A DNA stretch of 20,622 nucleotides from Chara braunii (lineage: Eukaryota > Streptophyta > Charophyceae > Charales > Characeae). Of this stretch, positions 10,031-18,751 are shown piece by piece. The position numbers and the translations under genes are program-made. The stretch covers positions 136,470 through 157,091 of the forward strand of contig BFEA01000131.1 in assembly GCA_003427395.1 (NCBI GenBank). Reading direction: 5' to 3'. The notes under the pieces were generated by a model. It did no database searches, was not told the origin of the DNA, and saw only the letters and a program-made list of their open reading frames with translations. The first letter of the stretch is position 1, and each line of letters opens with the position of its first letter.

Positions 10031-10079
10031 GCATTAGTAACATATTAAAAAAAAAAAAAGAAGCATTAGTAACATATTA
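10031..10079 (+). mobile_element. Minimal poly(A) insertion with 17-bp target-site duplication
   Basis: GCATTAGTAACATATTA occurs at 10031-10047 and again, exactly, at 10063-10079. Between them are only 15 bases, twelve A followed by GAA. A long perfect direct repeat bracketing an A tract is the signature of LINE-driven target-primed insertion, here cut so short that only the tail was copied. A slippage-type tandem duplication is the alternative, but it would not supply the A tract. Confidence 0.65.
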
Positions 10080-10123
10080 CTTGGAGTAGTGCTCCACCGA
10101 TTTAAGGCATACTCACATTAGCA

Positions 10124-10166
10124 CGTACAATCGCAAATTATATGTGAGCCAATTTGCGATTATACG
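10124..10166. repeat. Inverted repeat with 16-bp arms
   Basis: CGTACAATCGCAAATT (10124-10139) pairs with AATTTGCGATTATACG (10151-10166), 15 of 16 bases, around an 11-base loop. It begins 19 bases inside the candidate Harbinger-like end at 10105 and may be a subterminal hairpin of that element. Confidence 0.6.
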
Positions 10167-10366
10167 GCACTTCCCAGTCACACAGCACACCCGTCGTATA
10201 TGTCACAAAACAGAAAAGGACGCAGGGGCTCGTTAGACATTCCTCGGGCGCGTAAATCCCTCGAGGAAAATTTCGTTCCACCTATCCTTGGGGATGAAAA
10301 CGAAAAAAAAATAAATGGAAAACATTTCCTTGGGGAATCCTCGGGGCGTCCTCGGGCTACAGCCAT

Positions 10367-10576
10367 TTGGTGGCATTCCCCAAGAGGTTCCTTGAGGTCA
10401 AGGGATCCGCGATAATCGCAGCGGCGAGGGCGCCCGTCGTCGACAAGAATTTTTTGTTGGCTTGTCCATTGGAGTTCCTACCGGACATCTTGGGACTTCA
10501 GTGTTCGGCTTCCAGGAACCTTATGCCAACACTAAGTGTTGATGGCTGGTCGGCCCCCGCGGACGTCGTCGACTAG
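10367..10576 (+). other. Short open frame, hypothetical, probably not a gene
   Basis: A 69-codon open frame. Its middle (NFLLACPLEFLPDILGLQC) reads like protein, but it starts inside a region of GTC/CGT-rich degenerate repeats and has no recognisable family. The opposite strand also stays open over parts of this region because of the composition. I list it only because 10100-11300 otherwise contains no clear + strand gene. Confidence 0.15.
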
Positions 10577-11251
10577 TGTTCTCCCTCTCAATGCATGCCA
10601 CCAAACGGAAAGGGGTCGAACGGTCGACAAATTTGAATATCCGATTGCCCACTGTATTCTGCGACGAAAAACGTTACAAGGCATTTGTCCCATGCTGCAG
10701 TCTGTCATTTGCAGGCCTCTTCGTCGTCGTTTCCTGGAGGTGTACCGTCATCGTCTAGCTACTGCCCTAACCCACTTGCCTTTCATGGCCGACGTCTTTC
10801 GAAGGCTGTCGTTGCTGCTCCTGGTCATCCTTTTGCTTGTCCTTGTCGTCTTCTTCCACGTCTGCATCCTCGGTAGGGCACCTGGATGTACACGTAAGAG
10901 GCGGTCTGTGAAGAAGGACGTCAGCATGGACGGGCGGCAAGCAAAGAGCAGGTCTTCAGTGGGCCACTCCAGAAGTCACCACGCAGGCCACAGTCCGGCT
11001 CGCAGTGCAAGGGCATACGGCCCGTTAGAGTGCATGTGTCGTATGCTGTCCTCTACCGTCTGCTTCCTTCATCATCGCCGTTCGGTGGACCTTCATCGTC
11101 GTTGTAGAATTACGGACCTGTCATACGTGTTGTTGATGGCCGACCTCTATTGAGGGTTGCCACTGCTGCTCCTAGTCACAATTTTGGTTGTCATGGTCCT
11201 CCTGTTCCACGTGTGCTTCCTCTATCGTTGATGGCCAACCTCTATCGAAGG
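10538..11251. repeat. Degenerate dispersed repeat, four copies of a ~24-bp core
   Basis: A core like TTGATGGCCGACCTCTAT recurs at 10538-10553 (partial), 10782-10805, 11133-11156 and 11228-11251. Copies two and three are followed by about 80 bases of recognisable similarity (GCTGCTCCT ... TTCCACGT), giving a period near 350. On the minus strand both long copies translate as Asp/Glu/Gln-rich peptide followed by a VGH-like string, so this may be a decayed acidic repeat in a transposon protein rather than a satellite. Confidence 0.5.
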
Positions 11252-11342
11252 TGTCCAACAGAGAAGACAAGGGATCGACACCGACTGTAGTCGACATCGA
11301 CATTGACATCGACAGCGCATCCCGCAGGCGTTCATCCACACT

Positions 11343-11504
11343 GGATGCAATCACCATCGCTCGAAAAACACATGGCGACATACGCAGCTTCTCCCAAAAG
11401 TACTCCGTCACATCATCGCATTGCCTGAGATCCTCCCATGCCCCCCCCGCCCTCCTCTTCATCCACCACCTCGGCGTTACTCGTGGAAGAACACTGCAAG
11501 CCAT
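11343..11504 (-). pseudogene. Fragment resembling N-terminus of a PIF/Harbinger (HARBI1-like) transposase
   Basis: On the minus strand, inside an open frame spanning 11172-11594, residues from MACSVLPRVTPRWW through GGAWEDLRQCDD and EKLRMSPCVFRAM look like the helical lead-in of HARBI1-type transposases, where a phrase of the kind F..FRMS...F precedes the DDE nuclease core. I know this pattern as typical of plant PIF/Harbinger proteins; the match is by eye. After about 11343 the frame passes into Ser/Met and acidic low-complexity sequence, and no DDE catalytic core follows, so it is a remnant. It lies just upstream of LINE-2 and within the candidate TTA-flanked ends, which fits an old Harbinger element broken by LINE-2. 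Confidence 0.4.
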
Positions 11505-11532
11505 GGCGCAACAAACCTGAACTGCAGCCTCG

Positions 11533-12550
11533 GTGATGGTCACGGTGAAGCTGGTTATTAATGAAGGGGGGGTCAGGGAAAATAAAAAGCACAAGGGACT
11601 GGCTACTCCCCCATCTGGCAGTTCGAAAAGATCTCTGGGCCCAAGGGCAATGGACTATCTGCCAAAAAGTGGAACAGGCCTAGAATGGTGCGAAGTGAAA
11701 AGAAAAGGAATGGCAAAGCCAAAAGAAAACCAGGCTGACACACCAGGACAAACCACGAGTCTGGCAAAGGGTAAGGAAAGGGATGAAGGGCAAGGGCAGG
11801 GGGAGGAACGCGGTGAACCTGATGCAGGGGCAAAGGTAATCCCCATGGACGTTGATCCTTTTAGGGACGCCTTCGGCCTGAAACCAATGGACTTGAATTA
11901 CTGACAGGGCGTTGGAGAAGACAACAAACCCCACATACTCCCCGCCCAGGGCAAGTCACAAAGGGGAGAAAGTGGGGAATGAAGCTGACTTACCTCACTT
12001 AAATCAAGCGTTGGTTGTCTTAGGCCCTGCATCCAAGGAGAAAGAGTTAATGCAGCAGACGGTGCAGGTAGTGGATCTCACTAAGGACCTACCAAATCGC
12101 AGCCCAGGTGGAAAGGAAAAAGAACCTGCAGAATCTGCAGAAACTGCAGAAACAAAAAATTCCCAAATTCCTCAAACCCTGCTGTCCTCATTCACTGTCA
12201 CTACAGACCCCGAACTTACAACAAAGCATCAGCGGTTGAAACACCGACTAGCAAAAGGTCAGGGGATACTTTCTCCAATTAAGACGGGTATCGTTCTCAT
12301 ACTGGTCAAGCTCAAGGATGGTACGTGGGAAGTAGGACTGTCCATTCCCCAGGGAGCGGTGTATTGGGAAGTGACAATGTTGGGTACTACCTTTCCTTTC
12401 CTCTCTCTCTCTCTCTCCACGAAGACTGGCAGGCTAGGAAGAGAGTCACTCATTAAACATGAGGTAGGAAGATTTATCAAGGATAAACTTTCGCCTGACT
12501 GTAGTGTCACTTTGACAATCTCCGAAGGAGATCAGCGGTTGGTTGAATAG
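11533..12550 (+). pseudogene. LINE-2 ORF1 remnant
   Basis: Two open segments in different frames (11533-11904 and 11912-12550) look like one interrupted protein. The first is basic and polar (Lys/Glu/Gly-rich), like the linker of an ORF1; no CCHC knuckle remains visible. The second ends in a segment with alternating hydrophobic strands and a helix (GIVLILVKLKDGTWEVGL, then RESLIKHEVGRFIKDKL). This matches in layout the unidentified C-terminal domain of the LINE-1 ORF1 (QLVILCFMPSPQGTKFMAW, then TKEAVRAVAASFVAERF). A TAG at 12548-12550 ends the open part, and coding-like sequence continues in the same frame for about 110 more bases. Position just ahead of the endonuclease supports the assignment. 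Confidence 0.6.
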
Positions 12551-13550
12551 GATGTCTTCTTAAAATATGACGTTTGCAGGCCGCTTGACCTCAAGTGGTT
12601 CAACCAAGACCTCCTGACGGAACTGCAACTAATGAAAGTTAAGGCAAACAACTTTTGGTGAGAAACTGATGTAGGAACGCTGCATGTTCGACTTTTGGGA
12701 CAACGCATTCTAGTGTCATGGGGCCTGTTAGATTTAGGTCCGTGGCAGACCCTCTAAACCAGCCTATTCAACCTTCAAATTAATCCCCTAACAATGGTCA
12801 ATGGTGTCTGCCCTGCTTGTAATGGAGAATTTTCAGAAAATTGATGCATTATACAACAAGGACAAAACATGGAAATACCTCAAGAGCCAAGCTGATTTAG
12901 ACTTTAGATCCCTGAACATTAATGGTCTTGCCTCTGCCAAGTTTCAAAAGAAGCAAGCCATCTATGACCAACTTAGGGAAATAGGGGGAAAAGAATGGTC
13001 TAACGTCATCTGTATCCAAGAAACACACCTCATGGATACTGTCATCCACAATCATTGTCATAAACAGATATGACCCTATACAACATTCAAAGCACATGCA
13101 CCTCGTCCTGGGAGCGCTGGTGTTGCAATTTGGATTCCACCAGATTCTAAGGTAGAATGAGTTTACTGGAGGTTGACAAAGAAGAAGGAAGGTGGGCATA
13201 CATACTGGCAATGCTGGAGATAGAAATTGTCATTATCTTATGCGTCTATGGGTCAAACGAGGTAGGTAATCGTTAAGGGTTATTTGAATCTCTGATCCCC
13301 AAACTTCCAATTGGCATCCCAATGATCATAGCAAGAGATTTTAACGCTGCTCCAAATTGATCCCTGGATCGTTGGCGTATTCCTACCCCCTGCCCAACCT
13401 ATGTGGTGGCTGATGAAGTAATGATTGTCATTCTAACTCAACCATTTCACATGTTTGACTCATTCAGAGGATTGAACCTTACCCACCGGACCTTCTCGTG
13501 CTTTACAAAGAATCGGGATATGATGGTCATTAAGTCACGCATTGACCTAA

Positions 13551-13888
13551 TAACGACCATTTCGTAAAAATGAACATTTTTTATTTTCTGAATGAAATTG
13601 AAACTGAGTTTTTTGGCTGAAAACTTGTCAAAATTTGTTGTTTTTTAGGGGACCACAAACGTTGAACCCCCTGGTTGTACATGGACCTAGCTTAAGACCA
13701 GGTACCTTGAGGCAGGACTGCCTGGAGGTACCTGGTCTCAAGCTAGGTCCATGTACAACCAGGGGGTCCAGCATTTTACGAACGCCGGACCCTCAGGAAC
13801 AATAAATTTTGACGAGTTTTTGGTTAAAAAACTCGGTTTCAATTTCATTCAAAAAATAAAAAATGTCCATTTTGACGAAATGACAGTT
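13551..13888. mobile_element. Foldback MITE inserted in LINE-2, TAA target duplication
   Basis: The two outer arms are long imperfect inverted repeats (CATTTCGT..AAATG.ACATTTTTTATTT at the left; its complement at the right end near 13840-13884), so most of the 338 bases can fold back on itself. TAA lies at 13548-13550 and at 13889-13891; a second TAA at 13551-13553 makes the left edge ambiguous by three bases. Either way, removing the element and one TAA rejoins the LINE-2 endonuclease frame (SRIDLI / LLSNEL). TAA duplications fit PIF/Harbinger-derived MITEs, though the ends do not begin with the usual GGG/GGC. No coding capacity. Confidence 0.8.
13667..13766. repeat. Central hairpin of the MITE, 41-bp arms
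   Basis: Arms 13667-13707 and 13726-13766 are complementary at 40 of 41 bases, and the 18-base spacer itself contains AGGCAG/CTGCCT around a two-base loop. The result is a nearly continuous cruciform-forming palindrome at the heart of the element. It is better conserved than the outer arms. Confidence 0.9.
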
Positions 13889-16800
13889 TAATCCTCCTCT
13901 CTAACGAATTGGAAGGTTCTCTTCAAGTTGCTGAAGTATTTCCTAGAACCCCCCTGTTAGGACTTGATCACGCTATGTGTGCGGTTATTCTCTCCTTCAT
14001 GAATAAACAGACCAAGGTAAGGGCTACTACAAGTTAAATACATTTTATCGTAAAATAGAAAGATTCAGAGTCTACCTAAAGGATGTCTGGCCTTTCTGGA
14101 GACACCAGAAAACCATTATCAAGGATTAGATTATGTGGTTCAACAACGGTCTAGCTTTCCTAGGCCGTAAATGCAATGAATATTCAAAACGATTGACAAC
14201 TGGACGTCATTCCAATGAAGCAAGGATTTATCAGCGCATCCAACAGTTACAATCCCAGGAAAGTGACAATGAGAACGAGAGAACAATGAACTGGTAGCTC
14301 AAGAAATTCAAGAACTAGAAAACCAATTACTCTCACAAATGGAATATCATTGGAATGGTGTCCGAATTAAAGGTAAGTTTTGAAAGTTTGTTACCGAGGG
14401 GGGAATGAATGCAAGATTCTTTGTCATGGGCAGAACCCGAGTGGGAAGGACAGTCATTGAGGTTCTGGCTTATCCCCAACTTCAAATTTATGAGTCAGCC
14501 ACCTCTACGACGGAATGTACCAGGATTGTCGAAGATTTCTTCAATAACCTCTTTTTATCAGAAACTGGTAACATCCCCCTGAACTAACGTAATATGGAGA
14601 TAGATGAATTCCTAAAACCTATGTCCAAGTTCCTCTCTACCTCCCAAAGAGATCAATTGGAGTTGCCCCTAACAAAAAAAAAAGTATGGACTGCCCTAAT
14701 GCTCATGGAGGAGGAAAAAACCCCAGGCATTGATGGACTGCCTAAGGAATTTTTGGAATATCTTTGGGACTTCATCTCTCAGGACTTAATGGACTTTTAT
14801 CATACTTTTTTGGTAACTGGACAGAGGGGGGAGTTTGTGGGGCAAGGTATATTGACACTGCTCTATGAAAAGGGCGATAAATGCAATATTCGTAATTATC
14901 GGTTCATCACACTCCTCACTGTCGTATACAAACTCATCTCAAAAGTCATAATGAATCGCTTAAATAAATGCATGGCCGACATAATCCAACCCTCCCAAAC
15001 AGGTTTTATCCAAAGAATGACTATTCAAGACAATATTCTTCTGATAAATGAGTTAGTCAAACTCTCTTGTCAATCTAAACACAACGCGGTCATTATATTT
15101 ATAGATTTCGAAAAAATATATGATCACGTCGAATGTTTTTTTTTTTGATAAATGGCTATAGAAACTCAATTTTGGCCCAAACTTTAAACGATGGATTAAA
15201 ATATTGCATAACAACGCACAACAAGAGTGATGGTTGGTGGGAATGTGGCTCCCCCTATAGCTCTACAAAGATCTGTGAGGCAATGTGACCCAATTGCACC
15301 AATCATTTTCGTAATAATCATAGAAGTCCTAGCTGCTAACCTCCGACAACACAAAGATATTAAACGTATCAAAGTGTCATCCATCCTAGAGGAAGCAATC
15401 CCTGTTTGTTCTCAGCTCTGTTTGTTGATGACCTCTCTCTGATGGTTGATGCGTCTTAAGATAAGTTAGAAACAACCAAAAGAATCATGGATGGATTTTG
15501 CAAACTCTCAGATATGAAGGTAAATTGGGGGAATAAAATGTTGGGATGATGGATTCATTATCAAGGAGTAAGGCCTCCAGAACGACCACTGATCAAATGG
15601 ATTCCTCCTGAAATACCTATCACTAACTATCAGAGTCTTAGGGATCTCTCTCTCAGCACTTGGCAAATCCTTATCTAACAATGCTGGAATTTTACAACAA
15701 ACACATTTAAAATTGGAGTCATAAAGGGACAAACATACCTCGTTACTGGGCAGGACATTAGCCATTAACAATGTGGTATTGACCTCAATCTGGTATAAAT
15801 CAGCGATCTGCCCCTTGGACAAAACAACCATTAAAGTTCTTCAACAACAATTGGTTGTCTTCCTCTGGCAAGGAAATCATGAACGTGAAAATGTCATTAA
15901 TAGGGTGACAAGCCCAAAGCCAGAGATGGCCTAGGCATCATAGACCCCGCTACCCAGGGTATGGTCGTGTCCATTCAATGGTTAAAACGCCTCTTATTCA
16001 ATCCCCAGACCCCTTGGAGTAAACTGACAGGTGAGCAAATCAAAAGCCTAGCTTCACCCACTTTAAAGGAGGTGGATCCACTCATGTGGTTGGAAAACCG
16101 CTCCTGGTCGCTTCCGAGGAGCACCACATTAGAACCCCATCACCCGGAACTGTCCGATCGACAAACAGTCAGGAAAGATATTGCCAGGGACCCATTTTGG
16201 ATCAACTTGATTAAAAATTGGAGGAAATTGTCTCTCCCAGACAAGATAGCTCCTGAGAGATGGGAAGAGGTTTGCCAACAACTATTGTTGAACAATACGT
16301 TTATCAGGGATTCTCAAGGGTGCACCCTCAACTGTCCGGACTCACCATGTAAAGGATGGATTAAGAAAAGAGTCACACGCATTAAAGACGTCCGGAACGT
16401 TGAGAACAGGGACTGGATTAATTTGTCAACCCTCCAGGAGAGATTAAGATATTGTCATCATCAAAAGGAAGCTCGGGATAGTGGGAAATGTAATTGAAAT
16501 CCACAACACAGGAGACATTCTTATATCTATCTTTGATCTAGGAAAAAATGGTTTCCTCAAGACAAGATCACAAGAGAACCAGACACACCCATCTCTCATC
16601 TCCTTTTAGATCTGGTCCGCTAGATCTGATCCTCCTCAAATGGTGCAGGACGCTCTTACGTAATGACACTTCACACCCTGTCAGTGAAGTCTACCTATAT
16701 GATGCTTCGTCCTAAGATAAACCTAAAAGACAAAATAAAAGATCATTGGATGAGGCATCTAAACGTAAGTAAAGAAGAATTGCACTTTATTAAGTGGTTC

Positions 16801-17552
16801 CACTTTATTAAATCCAGGCCAGCTAAAGTAGCATCGCTGCAATGACAAATTGTCCTTCGCTGTCTCCCTATAAACGACTGGATCATCGATAGAACATTGT
16901 TGGAACGAAAAGGAATAGCCCTTATGTGGTGTAAGTTTTGCAAATCAGCCTTGTCATCCAAACTCATACTGGAACCAGACTCAATTTGACTATGGCGGTG
17001 GTGGGATAGGATTTGGAGCCAGTTAGGAACATCCCTCCATTGGCCCTGGAATTAGAAGACCCTCCTCCTGGAATCCTGGATCCGAACCAGGAAGATGCTT
17101 TCACTCTGAACCTATTCACAATCGGAAGGCGAGCGGTCATGTGGGCGATCTGGTTACGAAGGTGTACTCATGAAATGAAAGGTGCTCGCCTAGATAGCCC
17201 TGAATTCACTGATACTATCAGACAACAGATCCAAACATAGATCACTATCAAATGGGAGTCCCTTAAGGAAAACTTACAATTTCTATCAATAGAAAAAGAA
17301 ATATTCCATCATATTAAAACATTCAATCAGAACTGGCTTGGAGGGGACCAGGGAGGGAGATTGGGATGGGTGAAGTGGGAAGGAACAAAAGAGAACGCCC
17401 AAAAGGAGATCCCAAGGAACTACAGCCTGACCTTCAATGACTGGAGCAACATTGATCCTGCTGTACCTTTAAGACCTCTGTCGGATTTCCCTGATCCCTT
17501 CCCTCTCTCGAACCTTTGCTTAGTTCCCAGGTCGTGGTATGCGTATGAATGA

Positions 17553-17714
17553 TCTGGAAAATCCCTTGCATTGTCTGTGAATGTTGGGGTTAGCCTTTCT
17601 CAAGAACAAGTGTGATTAAGTGCTAGGAAGATACGTATATTTGGCGCCCTCTCAGGGTGAAGAGGCACAAGACTCAACACTCAGTTGCAGATTTCCCACT
17701 GGCACTGATCAGAA
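17553..17714 (+). other. LINE-2 3' region, no gene
   Basis: Follows the last ORF2 codons without a poly(A) tract. No conserved signal is seen apart from its lead-in to the repeated module at 17715. A TTTGGCGCCC string near 17640 recalls retrotransposon primer-binding sites but has no LTR beside it. Confidence 0.35.
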
Positions 17715-17738
17715 GGGACGCTGGGCCCGGTTCCCAGT
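17715..17738 (+). repeat. 3'-tail module, copy 1 (partial)
   Basis: Begins GGGACGCTGGGCCCGGTTCC and matches the heads of copies at 17773 and 18482, then diverges. The core CTGGGCCCGGTTCCCAG is itself nearly palindromic. Confidence 0.6.
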
Positions 17739-17772
17739 TTGTGTTGTACCTCGGTCGTCCATTGTTTCTCAT

Positions 17773-17913
17773 GGGACGCTGGACCCGGTTTCCAGCAGGT
17801 GCAACTCCCCACCAATAGAATGGAGCCCCGATAAGTCAGGTAGGAATGCATGCTCGTATCATCACTCCTACCTGACGCCACGGGATTTGTTAAAAAATAA
17901 AAAATAAAAAAAA
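17773..17913 (+). repeat. 3'-tail module, copy 2, with hairpin and A-rich end
   Basis: Starts GGGACGCTGGACCCGGTTTC, continues through an AATAGAATGGAGC segment shared with copy 3, then a hairpin at 17835-17876 (GTCAGGTAGGA / TCCTACCTGAC, 11 of 11 paired), and ends in TTAAAAAATAAAAAATAAAAAAAA. The hairpin followed by a short A-rich repeat looks like a LINE 3' recognition structure; that reading is inference. Confidence 0.55.
17835..17876. repeat. Stem-loop with 11-bp perfect arms
   Basis: GTCAGGTAGGA (17835-17845) and TCCTACCTGAC (17866-17876) enclose a 20-base loop. It sits about 15 bases before the A-rich tail, in the position where stem-loops needed for template recognition occur in some LINE 3' UTRs. 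Confidence 0.65.
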
Positions 17914-17937
17914 TTGTGGGGACCTCCAGAGGTTCCC

Positions 17938-18015
17938 GCAAAATACGTAACCCCGCGGCTGTCCAAACCGCTGACATTTACGTGCCCATTTGTGTGAAAA
18001 CGCAAAATACGTAGC
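17938..18015. repeat. Short direct repeat CGCAAAATACGTA
   Basis: CGCAAAATACGTA followed by RCCC occurs at about 17937 and again at about 18000, roughly 63 bases apart. No gene is visible in 17914-18480 beyond this and the 129-bp repeat. Confidence 0.45.
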
Positions 18016-18063
18016 CCTTGTGACCAAAAAATCACCTAAAATTTATGATTTTATGAAAATGCG

Positions 18064-18320
18064 TTCAACGACGCTGGCCGGTGCTGGGGTGTTGACCCTG
18101 TAACTTGTTGACAGCAGGAGCTTGAGGCCTGGTAGAGAGATCTGGGAATGCCTAGGGGGGCGCATTTCACGGGACAATCAAGGGTTCCTATCGAAGACGA
18201 TGCTGGCCGGAGCCGGGGTGAGTTGCTTTGCCCTGTAACCTATAGCGGGGGTGAGAGGCCTGGTAGAGCTTGGTAGGGAATAAGACATTGTCTGAGGACT
18301 TCAAGGGTGTGTTAGGACCC
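18064..18320. repeat. Diverged tandem repeat, period 129 bp, two copies
   Basis: GCTGGCCGG at 18073-18081 recurs at 18202-18210. Each is followed by an S-rich GGGGTG segment, CCCTGTAAC, GAGGCCTGGTAGAG, and later a CAAGGGT string. The two units have drifted but keep the same order and spacing. No coding potential is evident. Confidence 0.6.
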
Positions 18321-18481
18321 TCTGTCGATTTAGAGTGTCTGAAGACAATTGCTGGGATTTTCGTTGGTGGATAGTCGCCCACATTTACCTCAAATAGCAT
18401 TGATTTTGGTAAAAATAAAAGAGTTATCAGATTGTTCTTAGCCGAAGCTGGGTATCTCAAATGATTTCTATAATTCTATAT

Positions 18482-18569
18482 GGGACGCTGGGCCCGGTTC
18501 CCAGCACGTTCTGCTCCTCACGAATAGACTGGAGCATTTGTCCACCCCCCCCAAAAAAAAGTAAAAAAA
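18482..18569 (+). repeat. 3'-tail module, copy 3, with A-rich end
   Basis: GGGACGCTGGGCCCGGTTCC, then a CACGAATAGACTGGAGCAT segment matching copy 2, then C8 and two A8 runs. It lacks the hairpin. It ends two bases before the right candidate Harbinger-like terminus (18572-18584). Confidence 0.55.
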
Positions 18570-18587
18570 AGTGTGAGTATGCCCTTA

Positions 18588-18729
18588 CTTTGGGGAATTT
18601 CTCCGAAGTGTGAATGGCTCCACTGCTGAAGCACTTTTTTTTTCCATATACGATGAGGGCACCTGGTTTGCCACATTTTTCAGTTTTCGAAGTTCCTCCG
18701 TATCCAACGGTACTTACGTTGGGGACGGC
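18588..18729. other. Non-coding spacer
   Basis: Includes a short T run near 18634-18643. No gene, repeat or signal that I can support. Confidence 0.4.
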
Positions 18730-18751
18730 TAAGGATCTGATCCCACACTAA
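18730..18751. repeat. Duplicated transposon terminus beside element A
   Basis: TAAGGATCTGATCCCACAC at 18730-18748 is repeated as TAAGGTTCTGATCCCACAC at 18749-18767, one mismatch in 19. The second copy is the left terminus of element A, so the first is a solo end left by another insertion or by a local duplication. Confidence 0.7.

Larger units (their letters stand above)
12801..17552 (+). pseudogene. LINE-2 ORF2 remnant: endonuclease / reverse transcriptase
   Basis: The endonuclease start is visible as LNINGL (near 12915) and CIQETHL (near 13010-13030), followed by GVAIWIP, a decayed ARDFN in place of GDFN (near 13333), and SRIDLI just before the MITE; coding resumes after it as LLSNELEGSL. 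The reverse transcriptase is best preserved at 14594-15148: TPGIDGLPKEF, CNIRNYR, TGFIQ and IDFEKIYDHVE (motif A). Motif B survives as RQCDPIAPIIF (15278-15310) and motif C as FVDD in a shifted frame near 15420. GLGIIDP near 15930 parallels GGITIIDP of LINE-1, and ALMWCKFC near 16920-16940 is the remains of the zinc motif. Stops include TGA 13071-13073, TGA 13158-13160, TGA 13358-13360 and TAA 14585-14587, plus many frameshifts. Not functional. Confidence 0.85.
11533..17913 (+). mobile_element. LINE-2: old, heavily decayed L1-like non-LTR retrotransposon
   Basis: Same order and same domains as LINE-1: ORF1 remnants 11533-12550, then endonuclease, reverse transcriptase and C-terminal zinc region 12801-17552, then about 360 bases of 3' region ending in a TAAAAAA-type tail at 17890-17913. 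The body is more A/T-rich than LINE-1 and carries many stops and frameshifts. The 5' limit is the first ORF1 methionine, and the true start is not visible. The 3' limit assumes that 17553-17913, with its tail-like end, belongs to this element; it could be a separate repeat. No target-site duplication found. Interrupted by a foldback MITE at 13551-13888. Confidence 0.8.
10105..18584. mobile_element. Candidate PIF/Harbinger-like element boundaries (hypothesis)
   Basis: The left end reads TTA then AGGCATACTCACA (TTA 10102-10104); the right end reads TGTGAGTATGCCC then TTA (18585-18587). GGCATACTCACA is exactly inverted over 12 bases, and TTA flanks both sides, as PIF/Harbinger target duplications do. 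The span holds a minus-strand Harbinger-like transposase fragment and would have been enlarged by LINE-2. Against it: a 12-base inverted match alone can arise by chance in 20 kb, and similarity stops just inside the ends. Confidence 0.3.

Noticed and set aside
10536-11153. 205-codon + strand open frame with a strongly hydrophobic Leu/Val segment
   Set aside because: The hydrophobic stretch is the antisense of an acidic, GTC-rich degenerate repeat (10782-10870); no membrane-protein context and no family recognised.
17636-17660. TTTGGCGCCC string resembling an LTR-retrotransposon primer-binding site
   Set aside because: No LTR upstream, no polypurine tract or gag-pol downstream; it lies directly after the LINE-2 coding remnant.
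17715-17827. GGTTCC-containing repeats as possible tRNA-derived (SINE box B) promoters
   Set aside because: No A box at the right spacing and no cloverleaf could be drawn; kept only as a repeat module.
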